Positions 26,973 through 36,836 of a stretch of 64,000 nt of DNA are shown piece after piece. The first letter of the stretch is position 1. The number at the start of each line of letters is the position of its first letter. Made by a program: the position numbers and the translations under genes. A model generated the notes under the pieces. The model had not been told where the DNA came from and made no database searches. It saw only the letters and a program-made list of their open reading frames with translations. The DNA comes from an uncultured Ruminococcus sp. (GTDB lineage: Bacteria; Bacillota; Clostridia; Oscillospirales; Ruminococcaceae): contig CAJTYV010000002.1 of assembly GCA_910584195.1 (NCBI GenBank), positions 124,001 through 188,000 on the forward strand, read 5' to 3'.

Positions 26973-28373
26973 ATGTACTATTTAAAGCATGTCAAAAAGA
27001 TTCTTTCATTTCTGACCTGTTCGGCAATTTCTCTCGGCATAATAGCTGCCTATCCAAAATCTGCTGAAGACGGAAATTACGCCGAAGCCGCCAAAACCAT
27101 TGCTGAAATACAAGAACAGAGAAAGATAAACTCTGAAAAAATAGCAGCTCTCGAAACTCAGATTACAGATCTTGAAGGTGATAAGGACAAGGAAAAACAG
27201 CAGCAGGCATATTTTGAAGAACAGGCAGACATTATTCAAGAAAATATCGACCTGCTGAACGCTGAGCTTGAAGCTCTTTCAAACGACATTAAAACTACAG
27301 AAACAAATATTACAAATCTTGACGCCGATATTATCGCTCAACAAACAGCAATTGACGAAAATATCGAACGATTTAAAGAACGTTTGTGCGCCATGTACAT
27401 GACAGGCAGCGATACTACCGCATCTGTTGTTCTTGGTTCATCGAGTTTCTATGATATGATGTCGAGAGTTCAAATGATAAACAGTATGGCTGAATATGAT
27501 GATAAACTCATAAACGAAATACTTACCGAGATCGAAAATCTTGAAACTTCCAAAAGCAATCTTGAAACCGAAAAACTCAATCTTACAATGAAGCTTGAAG
27601 AACAGGAAAAGCGCAAAGAAGAAAAGGCTGTCGAAATTGAACAGCTTAATATCAAAATGCAGGAAACTCAGTACGAGATCGAACGCATCGCACTTGAACA
27701 ATCCGAACTTGAGCGCAGCAAAGAGGAAATTCAAGCCGAACAGGATGAACTTGATGACGAGCTTGAAAAAATAGAGGCGGAAATACAACGGCAGGCCGAA
27801 GAAGCTCAAAGACGCTGGGAGGAACAACAGGCTCTTCTTTGGCAGCAGCAACAACAACAAAATAATAATAATAATAATGCAGGTACGGGCGGCGTAAGCG
27901 TTCCTTCAGGTCCTTCGCAGCCTACGTATGTTCCAGTTACTCCTGCCGAAAGCGGTTTTGCATGGCCAGCTCCGGGATTCAGCTATATATCCAGTCCTTT
28001 CGGAGCAAGATGGGGCAGAAATCACAATGGCATAGATATAGGAGACGGCGGAATTATGGGCGGAACGGCTGTTGCTTCACAAGCAGGCACAGTCATTACA
28101 GTAGTAAACAACTGTACTCACAACTATGCCAAAAACTACAGCTGTGGATGCGGAGGAGGCTACGGAAACTACGTTGTCATCTCACATGACGGTACATATT
28201 CCACGCTTTACGGTCATCTTACTGCGGCTTGGGTATCTGTAGGCGACACTGTTGAACAAGGACAAGCTATCGGCGCTATCGGATGTACCGGTCATTCTAC
28301 AGGAGCACATCTGCACTTTGAAATACGTGTAAACGGCGGCGCACAAAATCCTCTTAATTATGTCGGTCCTTAA
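26973..28373 (+). CDS. Murein hydrolase activator/M23 endopeptidase with coiled coil
   Basis: 466 residues, secreted. A signal peptide is followed by a long coiled coil (about 40-290) in the CwlO/PcsB/EnvC style. A Gln/Asn-rich linker (about 292-310) precedes an M23 peptidase domain (about 330-465). The zinc ligands appear intact: HNGIDIGD near residue 351 and HLHFE near 446, with the middle H in YGHL. Position right after ftsEX matches the known FtsEX-activated cell-wall hydrolases. An insertion NCTHNYAKNYSCGCGGGYGN with three Cys lies just after the first metal motif, which is unusual in M23 domains. AAAGGAG precedes the ATG by about 9 bases. Confidence 0.92.
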   Translation: MYYLKHVKKILSFLTCSAISLGIIAAYPKSAEDGNYAEAAKTIAEIQEQRKINSEKIAALETQITDLEGDKDKEKQQQAYFEEQADIIQENIDLLNAELEALSNDIKTTETNITNLDADIIAQQTAIDENIERFKERLCAMYMTGSDTTASVVLGSSSFYDMMSRVQMINSMAEYDDKLINEILTEIENLETSKSNLETEKLNLTMKLEEQEKRKEEKAVEIEQLNIKMQETQYEIERIALEQSELERSKEEIQAEQDELDDELEKIEAEIQRQAEEAQRRWEEQQALLWQQQQQQNNNNNNAGTGGVSVPSGPSQPTYVPVTPAESGFAWPAPGFSYISSPFGARWGRNHNGIDIGDGGIMGGTAVASQAGTVITVVNNCTHNYAKNYSCGCGGGYGNYVVISHDGTYSTLYGHLTAAWVSVGDTVEQGQAIGAIGCTGHSTGAHLHFEIRVNGGAQNPLNYVGP

Positions 28374-28421
28374 TTAAAAAGGAATAATTTATTGATTATA
28401 ACAAAGAATACGAAGCAGGAG

Positions 28422-28445
28422 GCAAGATCAACCGTCTTGCTTTTT
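28422..28445 (+). terminator. Intrinsic terminator after the M23 gene
   Basis: GCAAGA (28422-28427) pairs with TCTTGC (28435-28440), followed by TTTTT. Outer arms GAAGCA (28412-28417) and TGCTTC (28445-28450) extend the stem and could compete with the U-tract. Confidence 0.7.
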
Positions 28446-28513
28446 GCTTCGATTTTTAGAACCTGCTCTCATAAAAATCAATGGAAACAGGTTTCTGCAT
28501 GGAGAAAATGTGT

Positions 28514-29683
28514 ATGAACAAAAAAATCAGTCTTGGACTTACTCTCAGTCTTATAGCCGTTTCTGTTGCGGTAACCTTTATATTGACATCCTTTTTTTCG
28601 CTTCAAAGCTTCAATACAAAGGTCGTAGACGTCAACGAAAAAGCAAAAAAATATGCCGCTCTTCAATCTCTTGACACTATTGTCAGGGAGAATTATTTAG
28701 GCGACATTAACGAGCAGTCTCTTGAGGACGGTATTATGAAAGGCTATGTTGAAGGACTTGGAGACAAATACTCCCGGTACCTCAATGCGGAAGAGCATCT
28801 TACGCAGATCAACAACGAATCGGGAACTCTTGTAGGTCTTGGTCTTACTCTGTCAGAAGATGAAAGCGGATATATACGTATCTCTGAAATTCTCAGCAAC
28901 TCTCCGGCAGCTGAATCTGGGATCCTGCTTGATGATCTTATAACCACCATAAATGGTATTGACGTTAAAACTATCAGCTTTTCCGAAGCTGCTGATGCGA
29001 TGAAAGGTGTAGAAGGTTCTACTATAACTCTTACTATCAGGCGTGATGGAAAAGATACCGAATATACAATTATACGCCGCTCGATAATAGTTAATTCAGT
29101 TGAATCCGAAATGCTTGGAGGACTTATCGGATATATCAAGATCAGTGGATTCAAGAAAAATACTCCCGATCAGTTCATTGATACTCTGGAACATCTTACA
29201 GCTAATGGAGCAGAGGCTCTCATTATAGATGTCAGAGATAATGGCGGAGGACTTATTACGGCTCTTCAAGGCTGCCTTGACCCGCTGCTTCCGGAAGGCG
29301 TCATAGCTGTTGCCGAATACAAAGACGGTCATTCGGAAACTCTTGTGTATTCCGATCCATCTGAAATAAATCTTCCTATAGCTATTTTAGTAAATAAAAA
29401 AACAGCCAGCGCCGCAGAACTTTTTTCCGCCTCGCTTCGTGATTTCGGAAAAGCGGTACTTGTCGGTGAACAAACATACGGCAAAGGCGTTATGCAAAAT
29501 ACAACCGAGCTTGACGACGGCGGAGCGCTGACGCTTACTGTAGCCGAATGCAAAACCGTACTTTCTCCATGCTGCAACGGCATCGGCTTAACTCCCGATT
29601 ATCCCGTTGAAAACGAAGAAGACGGCATTGATTTACAGTATAACAAAGCGATCGAAGTGATTAACCTTATGAAAAATCAGTAA
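28514..29683 (+). CDS. C-terminal processing peptidase, S41 family
   Basis: 389 residues from the ATG at 28514 (GGAG nine bases upstream; earlier in-frame starts at 28481 and 28508 are possible). A signal anchor (about 5-27) is followed by a PDZ domain (about 80-165) with SGILLDDLITTINGID. The S41 protease core shows the catalytic Ser in KKTASAAELFSASL and Lys in GEQTYGKGVMQ. Such CtpA-like proteases act outside the cytoplasmic membrane, trimming wall enzymes and lipoproteins. It follows the M23 hydrolase gene, though a terminator separates them. Confidence 0.93.
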   Translation: MNKKISLGLTLSLIAVSVAVTFILTSFFSLQSFNTKVVDVNEKAKKYAALQSLDTIVRENYLGDINEQSLEDGIMKGYVEGLGDKYSRYLNAEEHLTQINNESGTLVGLGLTLSEDESGYIRISEILSNSPAAESGILLDDLITTINGIDVKTISFSEAADAMKGVEGSTITLTIRRDGKDTEYTIIRRSIIVNSVESEMLGGLIGYIKISGFKKNTPDQFIDTLEHLTANGAEALIIDVRDNGGGLITALQGCLDPLLPEGVIAVAEYKDGHSETLVYSDPSEINLPIAILVNKKTASAAELFSASLRDFGKAVLVGEQTYGKGVMQNTTELDDGGALTLTVAECKTVLSPCCNGIGLTPDYPVENEEDGIDLQYNKAIEVINLMKNQ

Positions 29684-29780
29684 ACAAATACCTTTCCTTT
29701 TTCTGCGTGTCATTTACAGGTCTATAAATTCCATATAGTTTTTATATTATGTCAAAATAAAAAATATATCCGAAAGCTAT

Positions 29781-29808
29781 TTGCAAACTGAGAAAAATAT
29801 GGTATAAT
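29781..29808 (+). promoter_or_regulatory. Promoter for the phosphohexomutase gene
   Basis: TTGCAA (29781-29786), a 16-base spacer ending ATGG, TATAAT (29803-29808). Confidence 0.65.
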
Positions 29809-29921
29809 ATAAGTGTATTTGTATAGGATAAATAGAACGCGGTGTTTGTACTTTTGATAAACCGCTAAGAATTGGGATGAACCGCCATGCAAATGCAATA
29901 TATCTTTTTGGAGGTATTTTT

Positions 29922-31634
29922 ATGAACGAAAGAGAGATTTATACGCTTTGGTGCGAAAATGCAAAGGCTGATCCCGACCTTTTGTCAGAACTTGAAAGCA
30001 TAAAGAATGACGATGATGCTATAAGAGACAGATTTTACAGAGACCTTGAATTCGGCACAGGCGGTTTACGCGGCGTTATAGGCGCAGGCACTAACCGTAT
30101 GAATATATATACAGTTATGCGTGCAACTCAGGGATTCGCAGACTACCTCAATCAGGAATATACAGACCCGTGCGTTGCAGTTTCCTACGACAGCCGTATT
30201 AAGAGCGATGTTTTCTCAAAAGCTGCCGCAGAAGTTCTTGCTGCTAACGGCATCAAGGTACATATATATCCTGAACTTATGCCTACACCATGTCTTTCCT
30301 TTGCAGTTCGTAAATTAAACTGTCAGGGAGGTATCATGGTAACCGCAAGTCATAATCCTGCTAAATACAATGGTTACAAGGTTTACGGCGATGACGGTTG
30401 TCAAATCACCCTAAGAGGCGCTGAAATTATCCTCGAAAAAATAAATTCCCTCGATATTTTCAATGATGTAAAGTCCTCAGATTTTGATGAAGAGGTTGCA
30501 AAGGGGAATATAAAATTTATAGGAAAAGACGTTACAGAGGCGTTTTACGAAAATGTTCTTGCTGAAGGCATTAATGCCGACCTTTGTGCTTCCAGCGGAC
30601 TTAAAGTCGTGTATACTCCTTTAAACGGAACCGGCAACAAACCCGTTCGTGAAATTCTAAAGCGCATTGGAATTACTGATGTTACAATAGTTAAGGAGCA
30701 AGAGAATCCTGACGGAAACTTTACTACCTGCCCGTATCCAAACCCGGAAATACGAGAGGCTCTCGAAGTCGGACTTCGCTACTGCAGCGAGATCAAACCC
30801 GATCTTCTGCTTGCTACCGATCCCGACTGTGACCGTGTAGGAATTGCCGTTCCCGATGGCGATGGATATGCTCTTTTCAGCGGAAATGAGGTCGGCGCTA
30901 TGCTTCTTGAATATATTGCCGACCAACGTATAAAAAAAGGCACCATGCCTGAAAATCCTATTGCTGTTAAGACTATTGTTACAACCGATATTGTAAATTC
31001 TATCGGAAATGAATACGGAGTTGAGATAATAGACGTTCTCACAGGATTCAAGTTCATTGGGGAACAGATAGGAATTTTGGAAGAAAAAGGCGAAGAGAAC
31101 CGCTATATATTCGGATTTGAGGAAAGCTACGGTTACCTTTCGGGAAGTTATGTACGTGACAAAGACGCTGTAAACGCTTCAATGCTCATATGTGAAATGG
31201 CTGCGTACTACCGCACAAAAGGAATTTCACTTCTGCAAGCCCGTGAAAACATGTACAAAAAGTACGGAATGTTCTATCAGACGCTTTACAGCTTTACTTT
31301 TGAAGGCGAAAGCGGCATGAAAAAGATGGACGAAATAATGAACAGGCTCAGAAATGTTCCCCCCACATCTATTGCCGATATACCTGTCGTAAGATTTGAT
31401 GACTATAAGGCAGGAACTTCAAAGAATATTTCCACAGGAGATATAAAGGAACTTTCATTGCCAAAATCCAACGTTCTTGCATTCTTCCTTGAGGGCGGTT
31501 CTAAAGTTATAGTTCGTCCGTCCGGCACAGAGCCTAAAATAAAAACTTATCTCACGGCAAAGCAGCCCACACGCTCTGAAGCTGAAGCTCTTGAAAAGAA
31601 GCTTCATGACGAGTTTTCAAAAAATTTTCAGTAA
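29922..31634 (+). CDS. Phosphoglucomutase/phosphomannomutase
   Basis: 570 residues from the ATG at 29922 (GGAGG upstream). A cytoplasmic alpha-D-phosphohexomutase, interconverting hexose 1- and 6-phosphates. Visible motifs: FGTGGLRG near the N-terminus, the phosphoserine loop VTASHNPAKYNGYKVYG, the metal loop ATDPDCDRVG, the sugar-binding GFEESYGYLSG, and the phosphate-binding RPSGTEPKIKTY. Length fits the PgcA-type enzymes of Firmicutes. It would link galactose and mannose-1-phosphate products of GalK and GH130 to glycolysis, which is inference. Confidence 0.94.
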   Translation: MNEREIYTLWCENAKADPDLLSELESIKNDDDAIRDRFYRDLEFGTGGLRGVIGAGTNRMNIYTVMRATQGFADYLNQEYTDPCVAVSYDSRIKSDVFSKAAAEVLAANGIKVHIYPELMPTPCLSFAVRKLNCQGGIMVTASHNPAKYNGYKVYGDDGCQITLRGAEIILEKINSLDIFNDVKSSDFDEEVAKGNIKFIGKDVTEAFYENVLAEGINADLCASSGLKVVYTPLNGTGNKPVREILKRIGITDVTIVKEQENPDGNFTTCPYPNPEIREALEVGLRYCSEIKPDLLLATDPDCDRVGIAVPDGDGYALFSGNEVGAMLLEYIADQRIKKGTMPENPIAVKTIVTTDIVNSIGNEYGVEIIDVLTGFKFIGEQIGILEEKGEENRYIFGFEESYGYLSGSYVRDKDAVNASMLICEMAAYYRTKGISLLQARENMYKKYGMFYQTLYSFTFEGESGMKKMDEIMNRLRNVPPTSIADIPVVRFDDYKAGTSKNISTGDIKELSLPKSNVLAFFLEGGSKVIVRPSGTEPKIKTYLTAKQPTRSEAEALEKKLHDEFSKNFQ

Positions 31635-31703
31635 TTAGCACAATTTTTACTTTCTTAAACAAGTATAATTAAAAATTAAATGTAAAAAATAATTAAATTG
31701 CTC

Positions 31704-31732
31704 TTGACAAGAAGCTCTGTATATGATATAAT
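31704..31732 (+). promoter_or_regulatory. Consensus sigma-A promoter for rpmE
   Basis: TTGACA (31704-31709), a 17-base spacer, TATAAT (31727-31732): fully consensus. The leader is about 80 bases to the GTG at 31821. Confidence 0.88.
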
Positions 31733-31820
31733 ATAAGCCTAATGTATGCTTGCACTACTGTCTAAGGTAATTGATGGGCTGCACGATTTACAGAAAATAA
31801 ATATAAATGAGGTGAAAATC

Positions 31821-32024
31821 GTGAAAGAGGGAATCCATCCTAACTTTGTAAAGACTACTATTACATGCCATTGCGGTAACGTTATCGAAACAATGTCTAC
31901 AAAGGAGAATATCAAGGTTGAAATCTGCTCAAAATGCCATCCTTTCTATACAGGAAAGCAGAAGCTTGTTGATACAGGCGGACGCGTTGACAGGTTTAAG
32001 AGACGTTTCAACTTAGATAAGTAA
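31821..32024 (+). CDS. rpmE: 50S ribosomal protein L31, zinc form
   Basis: 67 residues from the GTG at 31821 with GAGGTG upstream; the frame continues further upstream but no better start is seen. Starts VKEGIHPNF like other L31 proteins. It keeps the zinc ligands CHCGN and CSKCHPF, so this is the C+ (zinc-binding) form, and ends GRVDRFKRRF. A consensus promoter lies upstream and a strong terminator follows. Confidence 0.96.
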   Translation: MKEGIHPNFVKTTITCHCGNVIETMSTKENIKVEICSKCHPFYTGKQKLVDTGGRVDRFKRRFNLDK

Positions 32025-32031
32025 TTTCAAT

Positions 32032-32056
32032 AAGCCGCTCACCCAGAGCGGCTTTT
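32032..32056 (+). terminator. Intrinsic terminator after rpmE
   Basis: AAGCCGCTC (32032-32040) and GAGCGGCTT (32046-32054) form a perfect 9-bp stem with a 5-base loop, then TTT. Confidence 0.92.
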
Positions 32057-32095
32057 TGGTACATACAAGTTTTTCGTCAATTTTCGAGGTTTTCT

Positions 32096-32734
32096 ATGAA
32101 TTATTTTACAATTTCACACCCCGCAACAAATTCATTTACAGAAAAAAAATCTGAATTTATCGGATATATTGCACCTGTTAAAACAAATGACGAAGCAATT
32201 GACTTCATTAACAAAGTCAAAGCTCAGCACCGCAAAGCTCGTCATAATGTTTACGCATACATACTCCGTGAGGACAATATTTCCAGATATTCCGATGACG
32301 GTGAACCGCAGGGAACGGCGGGAGTCCCTATACTTGAAGTTCTGCAAAAGCGCAGATTAACAGATGTATGCCTTGTCGTTACCCGATATTTCGGAGGAAT
32401 CTTATTGGGAGGAAGCGGACTGCTCCGAGCATATTCCCATGCCGCAACAATTGCCTGTGATGCTGCTCATATAATGAATATGCAGCTTTGTCACCATCTG
32501 ATAATTGAAATTGATTATAATTTATACGGAAAAATAAACTATATTCTTCCTGATTTTAACATTATTACTATAAACTCTACTTTTACAGATATGGTAACAC
32601 TGGAAATTCTTGTAATCTCCGAAAATCTTGATGCTCTCAAAAAAGAACTGACAGAAGTTACAAACGGCTCGGTAAATATAACAGATAAAGGCGAGCTGTT
32701 CGAAGATTTTTCGTCGGTTATTACAAATTTTTAA
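32096..32734 (+). CDS. IMPACT/YigZ family protein
   Basis: 212 residues with GAGG before the ATG. The N-terminal IMPACT domain shows KKSEFIGYIAPV, AQHRKARHNVYAYIL, SDDGEPQGTAGVPIL and VVTRYFGGILLGGSGLLRAY, the hallmark signature. A C-terminal YigZ-type domain (DUF1949) follows. Homologues include YvyE and the eukaryotic IMPACT protein; the bacterial function is unknown. Confidence 0.92.
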   Translation: MNYFTISHPATNSFTEKKSEFIGYIAPVKTNDEAIDFINKVKAQHRKARHNVYAYILREDNISRYSDDGEPQGTAGVPILEVLQKRRLTDVCLVVTRYFGGILLGGSGLLRAYSHAATIACDAAHIMNMQLCHHLIIEIDYNLYGKINYILPDFNIITINSTFTDMVTLEILVISENLDALKKELTEVTNGSVNITDKGELFEDFSSVITNF

Positions 32735-32818
32735 TAATAGCCCAGAAAAATAAAGGATATTTTCTATTTCGACAGTATAAGTAATCAGAAGATAATTTTA
32801 AAAAGGAGTGAGCCGGAA

Positions 32819-33814
32819 ATGACAGTACGTGAAAAGAGCGAACGGCTTGAGACAATGTCTCTTTGCAAATATGCTTGTATAAGTACAAACACTGAAATGA
32901 CAAAGCGCAGACACAGCGAAGAACAGTGCCCGTATCGAACTGATTTTCAACGCGATCGCGACAGAATACTCCATTGCAACTCCTTTCGGCGGTTGAAACG
33001 TAAAACTCAGGTTTTTCTGTCACCTGTAGGCGATCACTACCGTACACGGTTGACTCATACGCTTGAAGTCTCACAGATTGCGCGCACCATTTCCAGATGC
33101 ATGGAACTGAACGAGGATTTGACCGAAGCGATCGCTTTGGGACATGATCTTGGACATTCGCCTTTCGGACACTGCGGAGAGGCGGTACTGAACGATATAT
33201 GCCCGCATGGATTCAAACATTATCTGCAAAGCGTTCGTGTGGCTGAACGCCTTGAAAAAGATGGAAAAGGACTTAATCTGACTTACGCTGTACTAAACGG
33301 TATAGAATGTCATACAAATATGACTGCTGATACTCGTGAGGGGTGTGTTGTACGCCTTGCAGATACTATCGCCTACATAAACCATGATATAGAAGATTCT
33401 ATACGTGCAGGAGTTCTGAGGTCAGAGCAGCTTCCGAAAGAATGTACTGCTGTTCTCGGTGAAACGAAAACCAAGCGTATTACTTCCCTCATAGCTTCAG
33501 TTATTGCACACGGAAGCGAAAAAATTGACTTTGAACCTAATATCCGCAAGGCACATGATGATTTGAGAAGCTTTATGTTCAAAACGGTCTACACTAATCC
33601 CGAAGCAAAACAGGAAGAAGGAAAAGCAGAATTGCTTATACGAAAACTTTATAGCTACTTCAAGGAAAATTATGCAAAACTGCCTGTGCTTTATCGTGAA
33701 ATAGCAGAAGAATCCGACCTTGACCGTGCAGTATGCGACTATATTTCGGGCATGAGCGATGAGTACGCCGTTGATCTCTATACTGAACTTTTTGTTCCCA
33801 AATTCTGGAAATAA
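32819..33814 (+). CDS. dgt: dGTPase-like HD phosphohydrolase
   Basis: 331 residues, AAGGAG ten bases before the ATG. Deoxyguanosine triphosphate triphosphohydrolase-like: RDRILHCNSFRRLKRKTQVF, RTRLTHTLEVSQIARTI and the HD pair GHDLGHSPFGHCGE, with a later DTIAYINHDIED motif. Cleaves dNTPs to the deoxynucleoside and triphosphate, controlling dNTP pools. It precedes dnaG and rpoD, a common clostridial order. Clear family; exact nucleotide preference not known. Confidence 0.92.
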   Translation: MTVREKSERLETMSLCKYACISTNTEMTKRRHSEEQCPYRTDFQRDRDRILHCNSFRRLKRKTQVFLSPVGDHYRTRLTHTLEVSQIARTISRCMELNEDLTEAIALGHDLGHSPFGHCGEAVLNDICPHGFKHYLQSVRVAERLEKDGKGLNLTYAVLNGIECHTNMTADTREGCVVRLADTIAYINHDIEDSIRAGVLRSEQLPKECTAVLGETKTKRITSLIASVIAHGSEKIDFEPNIRKAHDDLRSFMFKTVYTNPEAKQEEGKAELLIRKLYSYFKENYAKLPVLYREIAEESDLDRAVCDYISGMSDEYAVDLYTELFVPKFWK

Positions 33815-33851
33815 ATTATTTTTTCCCGCCCCCTGCAAAGGAGTATGAAAT

Positions 33852-35597
33852 ATGGCAGTAAACGATGAATTTACTCTGGCTATCAGAAACGCCAATCCCA
33901 TAGATACCGTTATAAATTCCTACGTTCAGTTGAAAAAACGCGGCAGAACCTTTGTATGCAACTGTCCGTTTCACTCGGAAAAAACGCCCTCGTTTACCGT
34001 TTTCCCCGATACTCAAAGCTTTTACTGCTTCGGCTGCGGCGCTGGCGGTGATGTGATCACCTTTATAATGAAAGCAGAAAATCTTGACTTTATGGAAGCT
34101 GTCAAGCTTCTTGCTGAACGCAGCGGAATAGAAGTTCCTGAAAAAAACAGGAAATCCTCTGACACTGCTCACAAACGAACAAGAATTTATGAAATGAACA
34201 GGCTTGCAGCTAACTTTTTTTATAAAAATCTTTTAAACAGCTGCGATAAATCCGGATTGAACTATTTCATAGAACGACGGCTCAGTCCGCAAACCATAAA
34301 AAAATACGGTCTCGGATATGCTTCAAATTCATGGGACGATCTTTGCCGCTTACTTACTTCAAAAGGCTACTCAGAAAATGAAATTACAGATGCATGGCTC
34401 GGCGGACGTTCACAGAAAACAGGCAGACTATTTGATATGTTTCGTCATCGTGTAATGTTTCCTATAGTTGACATGCGCGGAAATGTTATCGGATTCGGAG
34501 GACGTGTTCTTGATGATTCAAAGCCAAAATATCTTAACACAAGCAAAACGCTCGTTTTTGACAAAGGTTCAAATCTGTTCTCAATGAATTTTGCCAAGAA
34601 TTCCGACAGCAAACAAATAATTCTATGCGAGGGTTATATGGACGTTATAGCAGTCAATCAAGCCGGCTTCAATAACGTAACGGCAACTCTCGGAACAGCA
34701 ATAACTCCGGATCAAGCGCGGCTTATCAGTCACTATGCCGATGAAGTGATCATTGCATATGACAGCGACGGCGCTGGTCAGGCTGCTACCAGAAAAGCAA
34801 TATCACATTTTTCGGATGTAGGTCTCCAAACCAGAATTCTCCGTATGGAAGGAGCCAAAGATCCTGACGAATACATAAAAAAATTCGGCGCTCAGCGTTT
34901 CAGAATGCTTATTGAAAAATCACATGACGCAAATAATTTTCTTCTCGACCGCTGCGAATCCGATCTTGACATTGAAACTGAAGCCGGAAAAGTAGAATTG
35001 CTGAAGCGCGTCTCTAAAGTTCTCGCAGATATTCCTACAGCTCTTGAACGTGAAGTATACATTTCAAGAACAGCTAAAAAATATGATTTTTCAGTTGACG
35101 TACTTAAAGCTCATATCGACAGCTTAATTAAGAAAAACAACTTTAATAAAAAAAATAATCAATGGAGAACTATCAAAACACAAACAGCTATGCCAAAAGA
35201 TGACATTAACCCTGAGGCAGTAAAGTTCAAAAAGGAAGCTAAAGCCGAAGAAACTATAATCTGCCTGCTTCTCCGTCATCCTGAAGATGTTGAAAAAATC
35301 AGAACTGCCGCTCCCCCTGATACTTTTATTACTGCTTTTAATAAAAAAGTATATGAGGCTGTACTCATGGCGGCTGAAACCTCGGATAAATTTTCACTTT
35401 CCCTTATAGGAGATGAATTTTCTCCTGATGAACTGGGTAAAATATACGGCATACAGGCAAAAAACCGTGAAATGACGTTATCCTCGGAATCTCTTGAAGA
35501 TTGTGCGGAGATTCTTAGAAACCACAAGGATAAACCGAAAGACGGTGATATTTCCGATGACGAATTAATAAATATGTTTCAAGCTAAGAAACATTGA
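33852..35597 (+). CDS. dnaG: DNA primase DnaG
   Basis: 581 residues, AAAGGAG before the ATG. Makes RNA primers at the replication fork. The zinc ribbon (about 38-65) has CNCPFHSEKTPSF and YCFGCGAGGD. The TOPRIM core (about 255-340) has ILCEGYMDVI and AYDSDGAGQAATRKA. The helicase-binding C-terminal domain follows a Lys/Asn-rich linker (about 420-460). It is followed by rpoD, the usual macromolecular-synthesis operon. Confidence 0.96.
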   Translation: MAVNDEFTLAIRNANPIDTVINSYVQLKKRGRTFVCNCPFHSEKTPSFTVFPDTQSFYCFGCGAGGDVITFIMKAENLDFMEAVKLLAERSGIEVPEKNRKSSDTAHKRTRIYEMNRLAANFFYKNLLNSCDKSGLNYFIERRLSPQTIKKYGLGYASNSWDDLCRLLTSKGYSENEITDAWLGGRSQKTGRLFDMFRHRVMFPIVDMRGNVIGFGGRVLDDSKPKYLNTSKTLVFDKGSNLFSMNFAKNSDSKQIILCEGYMDVIAVNQAGFNNVTATLGTAITPDQARLISHYADEVIIAYDSDGAGQAATRKAISHFSDVGLQTRILRMEGAKDPDEYIKKFGAQRFRMLIEKSHDANNFLLDRCESDLDIETEAGKVELLKRVSKVLADIPTALEREVYISRTAKKYDFSVDVLKAHIDSLIKKNNFNKKNNQWRTIKTQTAMPKDDINPEAVKFKKEAKAEETIICLLLRHPEDVEKIRTAAPPDTFITAFNKKVYEAVLMAAETSDKFSLSLIGDEFSPDELGKIYGIQAKNREMTLSSESLEDCAEILRNHKDKPKDGDISDDELINMFQAKKH

Positions 35598-35713
35598 TTT
35601 AACCTTTAGCTTTAACTCATATTCAATAAATAATAAGAAATTAAGGACACAGAAAGGGTTCGCTTAATTAATAGAATACTAATACAAATCATTCACATAT
35701 AGGAGGATGTATA

Positions 35714-36799
35714 ATGGATAACAAGAAAAATACCATAGACGCTCTTATTGAACAGGGACAGGCTCATGGTAAGCTTACAACAAAAGAAATTACCGATGCG
35801 CTTGAAGAGCTTGATTTTGATGTTGACCAGATCAACAGCTTCTATGATCGATGCGAGGCTCTCAATATTGAAATCGTTGAAGACATGAACGTTGATACTG
35901 ATCTTAAAATAGGACTTGATTCTACTATAACCGATGATCTTGAAATGGCGCTCTCTACCGAGGGAATCGCAATTGACGACCCGGTCAAAGTGTATCTTAA
36001 AGAAATCGGACGTGTCCCGTTGCTTGCAACAGAAGAGGAAATCGAGCTTGCTCAGCGAATGGTAAAAGGCGACCGCTATGCAAAAAAACGTCTTTGTGAA
36101 GCTAATCTTCGTTTGGTTGTAAGCATTGCAAAAAAATATGTGGGCAGGGGCATGCAGTTTCTCGACCTTATTCAGGAAGGCAACTTAGGTCTTATCAAAG
36201 CTGTTGAAAAATTCGATTACACCAAAGGCTTTAAATTCTCAACATATGCTACATGGTGGATCAGACAGGCTATTACAAGAGCTATCGCTGATCAGGCACG
36301 AACTATCCGAATCCCCGTTCATATGGTGGAAACTATCACAAAAGTAAAAAAAGTTTCCTCACAGCTCCTCCACGAAAACGGTCACGATCCAAGTCCGGAG
36401 GAAATCGCTGATAAACTCAATATGCCTGTAGACAAGGTGCGTGAGATAATGCGGGTCGCGCAAGATCCCGTATCTCTTGAAACTCCTATAGGTGAAGAGG
36501 AGGACAGCCACCTCGGAGATTTTATTCCCGATGACGATGCACCTGCTCCTGCCGAAGCTGCTTCCCATACTCTTTTGAAAGAACAGCTTAACGAGGTTCT
36601 GAACACTCTTACCGAACGGGAAGCAAAGGTTCTTAAACTCCGCTTTGGTCTTGATGACGGCAAAGCCCGTACTCTTGAGGAGGTTGGTCAGCGTTTTGAC
36701 GTTACAAGAGAGCGTATACGTCAGATCGAAGCCAAAGCTCTCAGAAAGCTTCGTCACCCCAGCCGCAGTAAAAAGGTAAAGGATTTTTTGGATGAGTAA
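35714..36799 (+). CDS. rpoD: Primary sigma factor SigA/RpoD
   Basis: 361 residues, AGGAGG before the ATG. The housekeeping sigma factor. Region 1.1 (about 1-70), region 1.2 (DPVKVYLKEIGRVPLL), region 2 (AKKRLCEANLRLVVSIAKKY and TYATWWIRQAITRA), region 3 (PVHMVETITKVKK) and region 4 (VTRERIRQIEAKALRKLRHPSR) are all present. Matches the many TTGACA-17-TATAAT promoters in the window. A cluster of hairpins follows at 36837-36999. Confidence 0.97.
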   Translation: MDNKKNTIDALIEQGQAHGKLTTKEITDALEELDFDVDQINSFYDRCEALNIEIVEDMNVDTDLKIGLDSTITDDLEMALSTEGIAIDDPVKVYLKEIGRVPLLATEEEIELAQRMVKGDRYAKKRLCEANLRLVVSIAKKYVGRGMQFLDLIQEGNLGLIKAVEKFDYTKGFKFSTYATWWIRQAITRAIADQARTIRIPVHMVETITKVKKVSSQLLHENGHDPSPEEIADKLNMPVDKVREIMRVAQDPVSLETPIGEEEDSHLGDFIPDDDAPAPAEAASHTLLKEQLNEVLNTLTEREAKVLKLRFGLDDGKARTLEEVGQRFDVTRERIRQIEAKALRKLRHPSRSKKVKDFLDE

Positions 36800-36836
36800 T
36801 GCGGTTGTTACATAAATGTTATATCATATTCAAAGC

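Noticed and set aside
28458..28473. AGAACCTGCTCTCATA, similar to the right end of the 225-bp MITE-like element
   Set aside because: It is a 16-base match with two differences and no partner end nearby; probably chance or a remnant.
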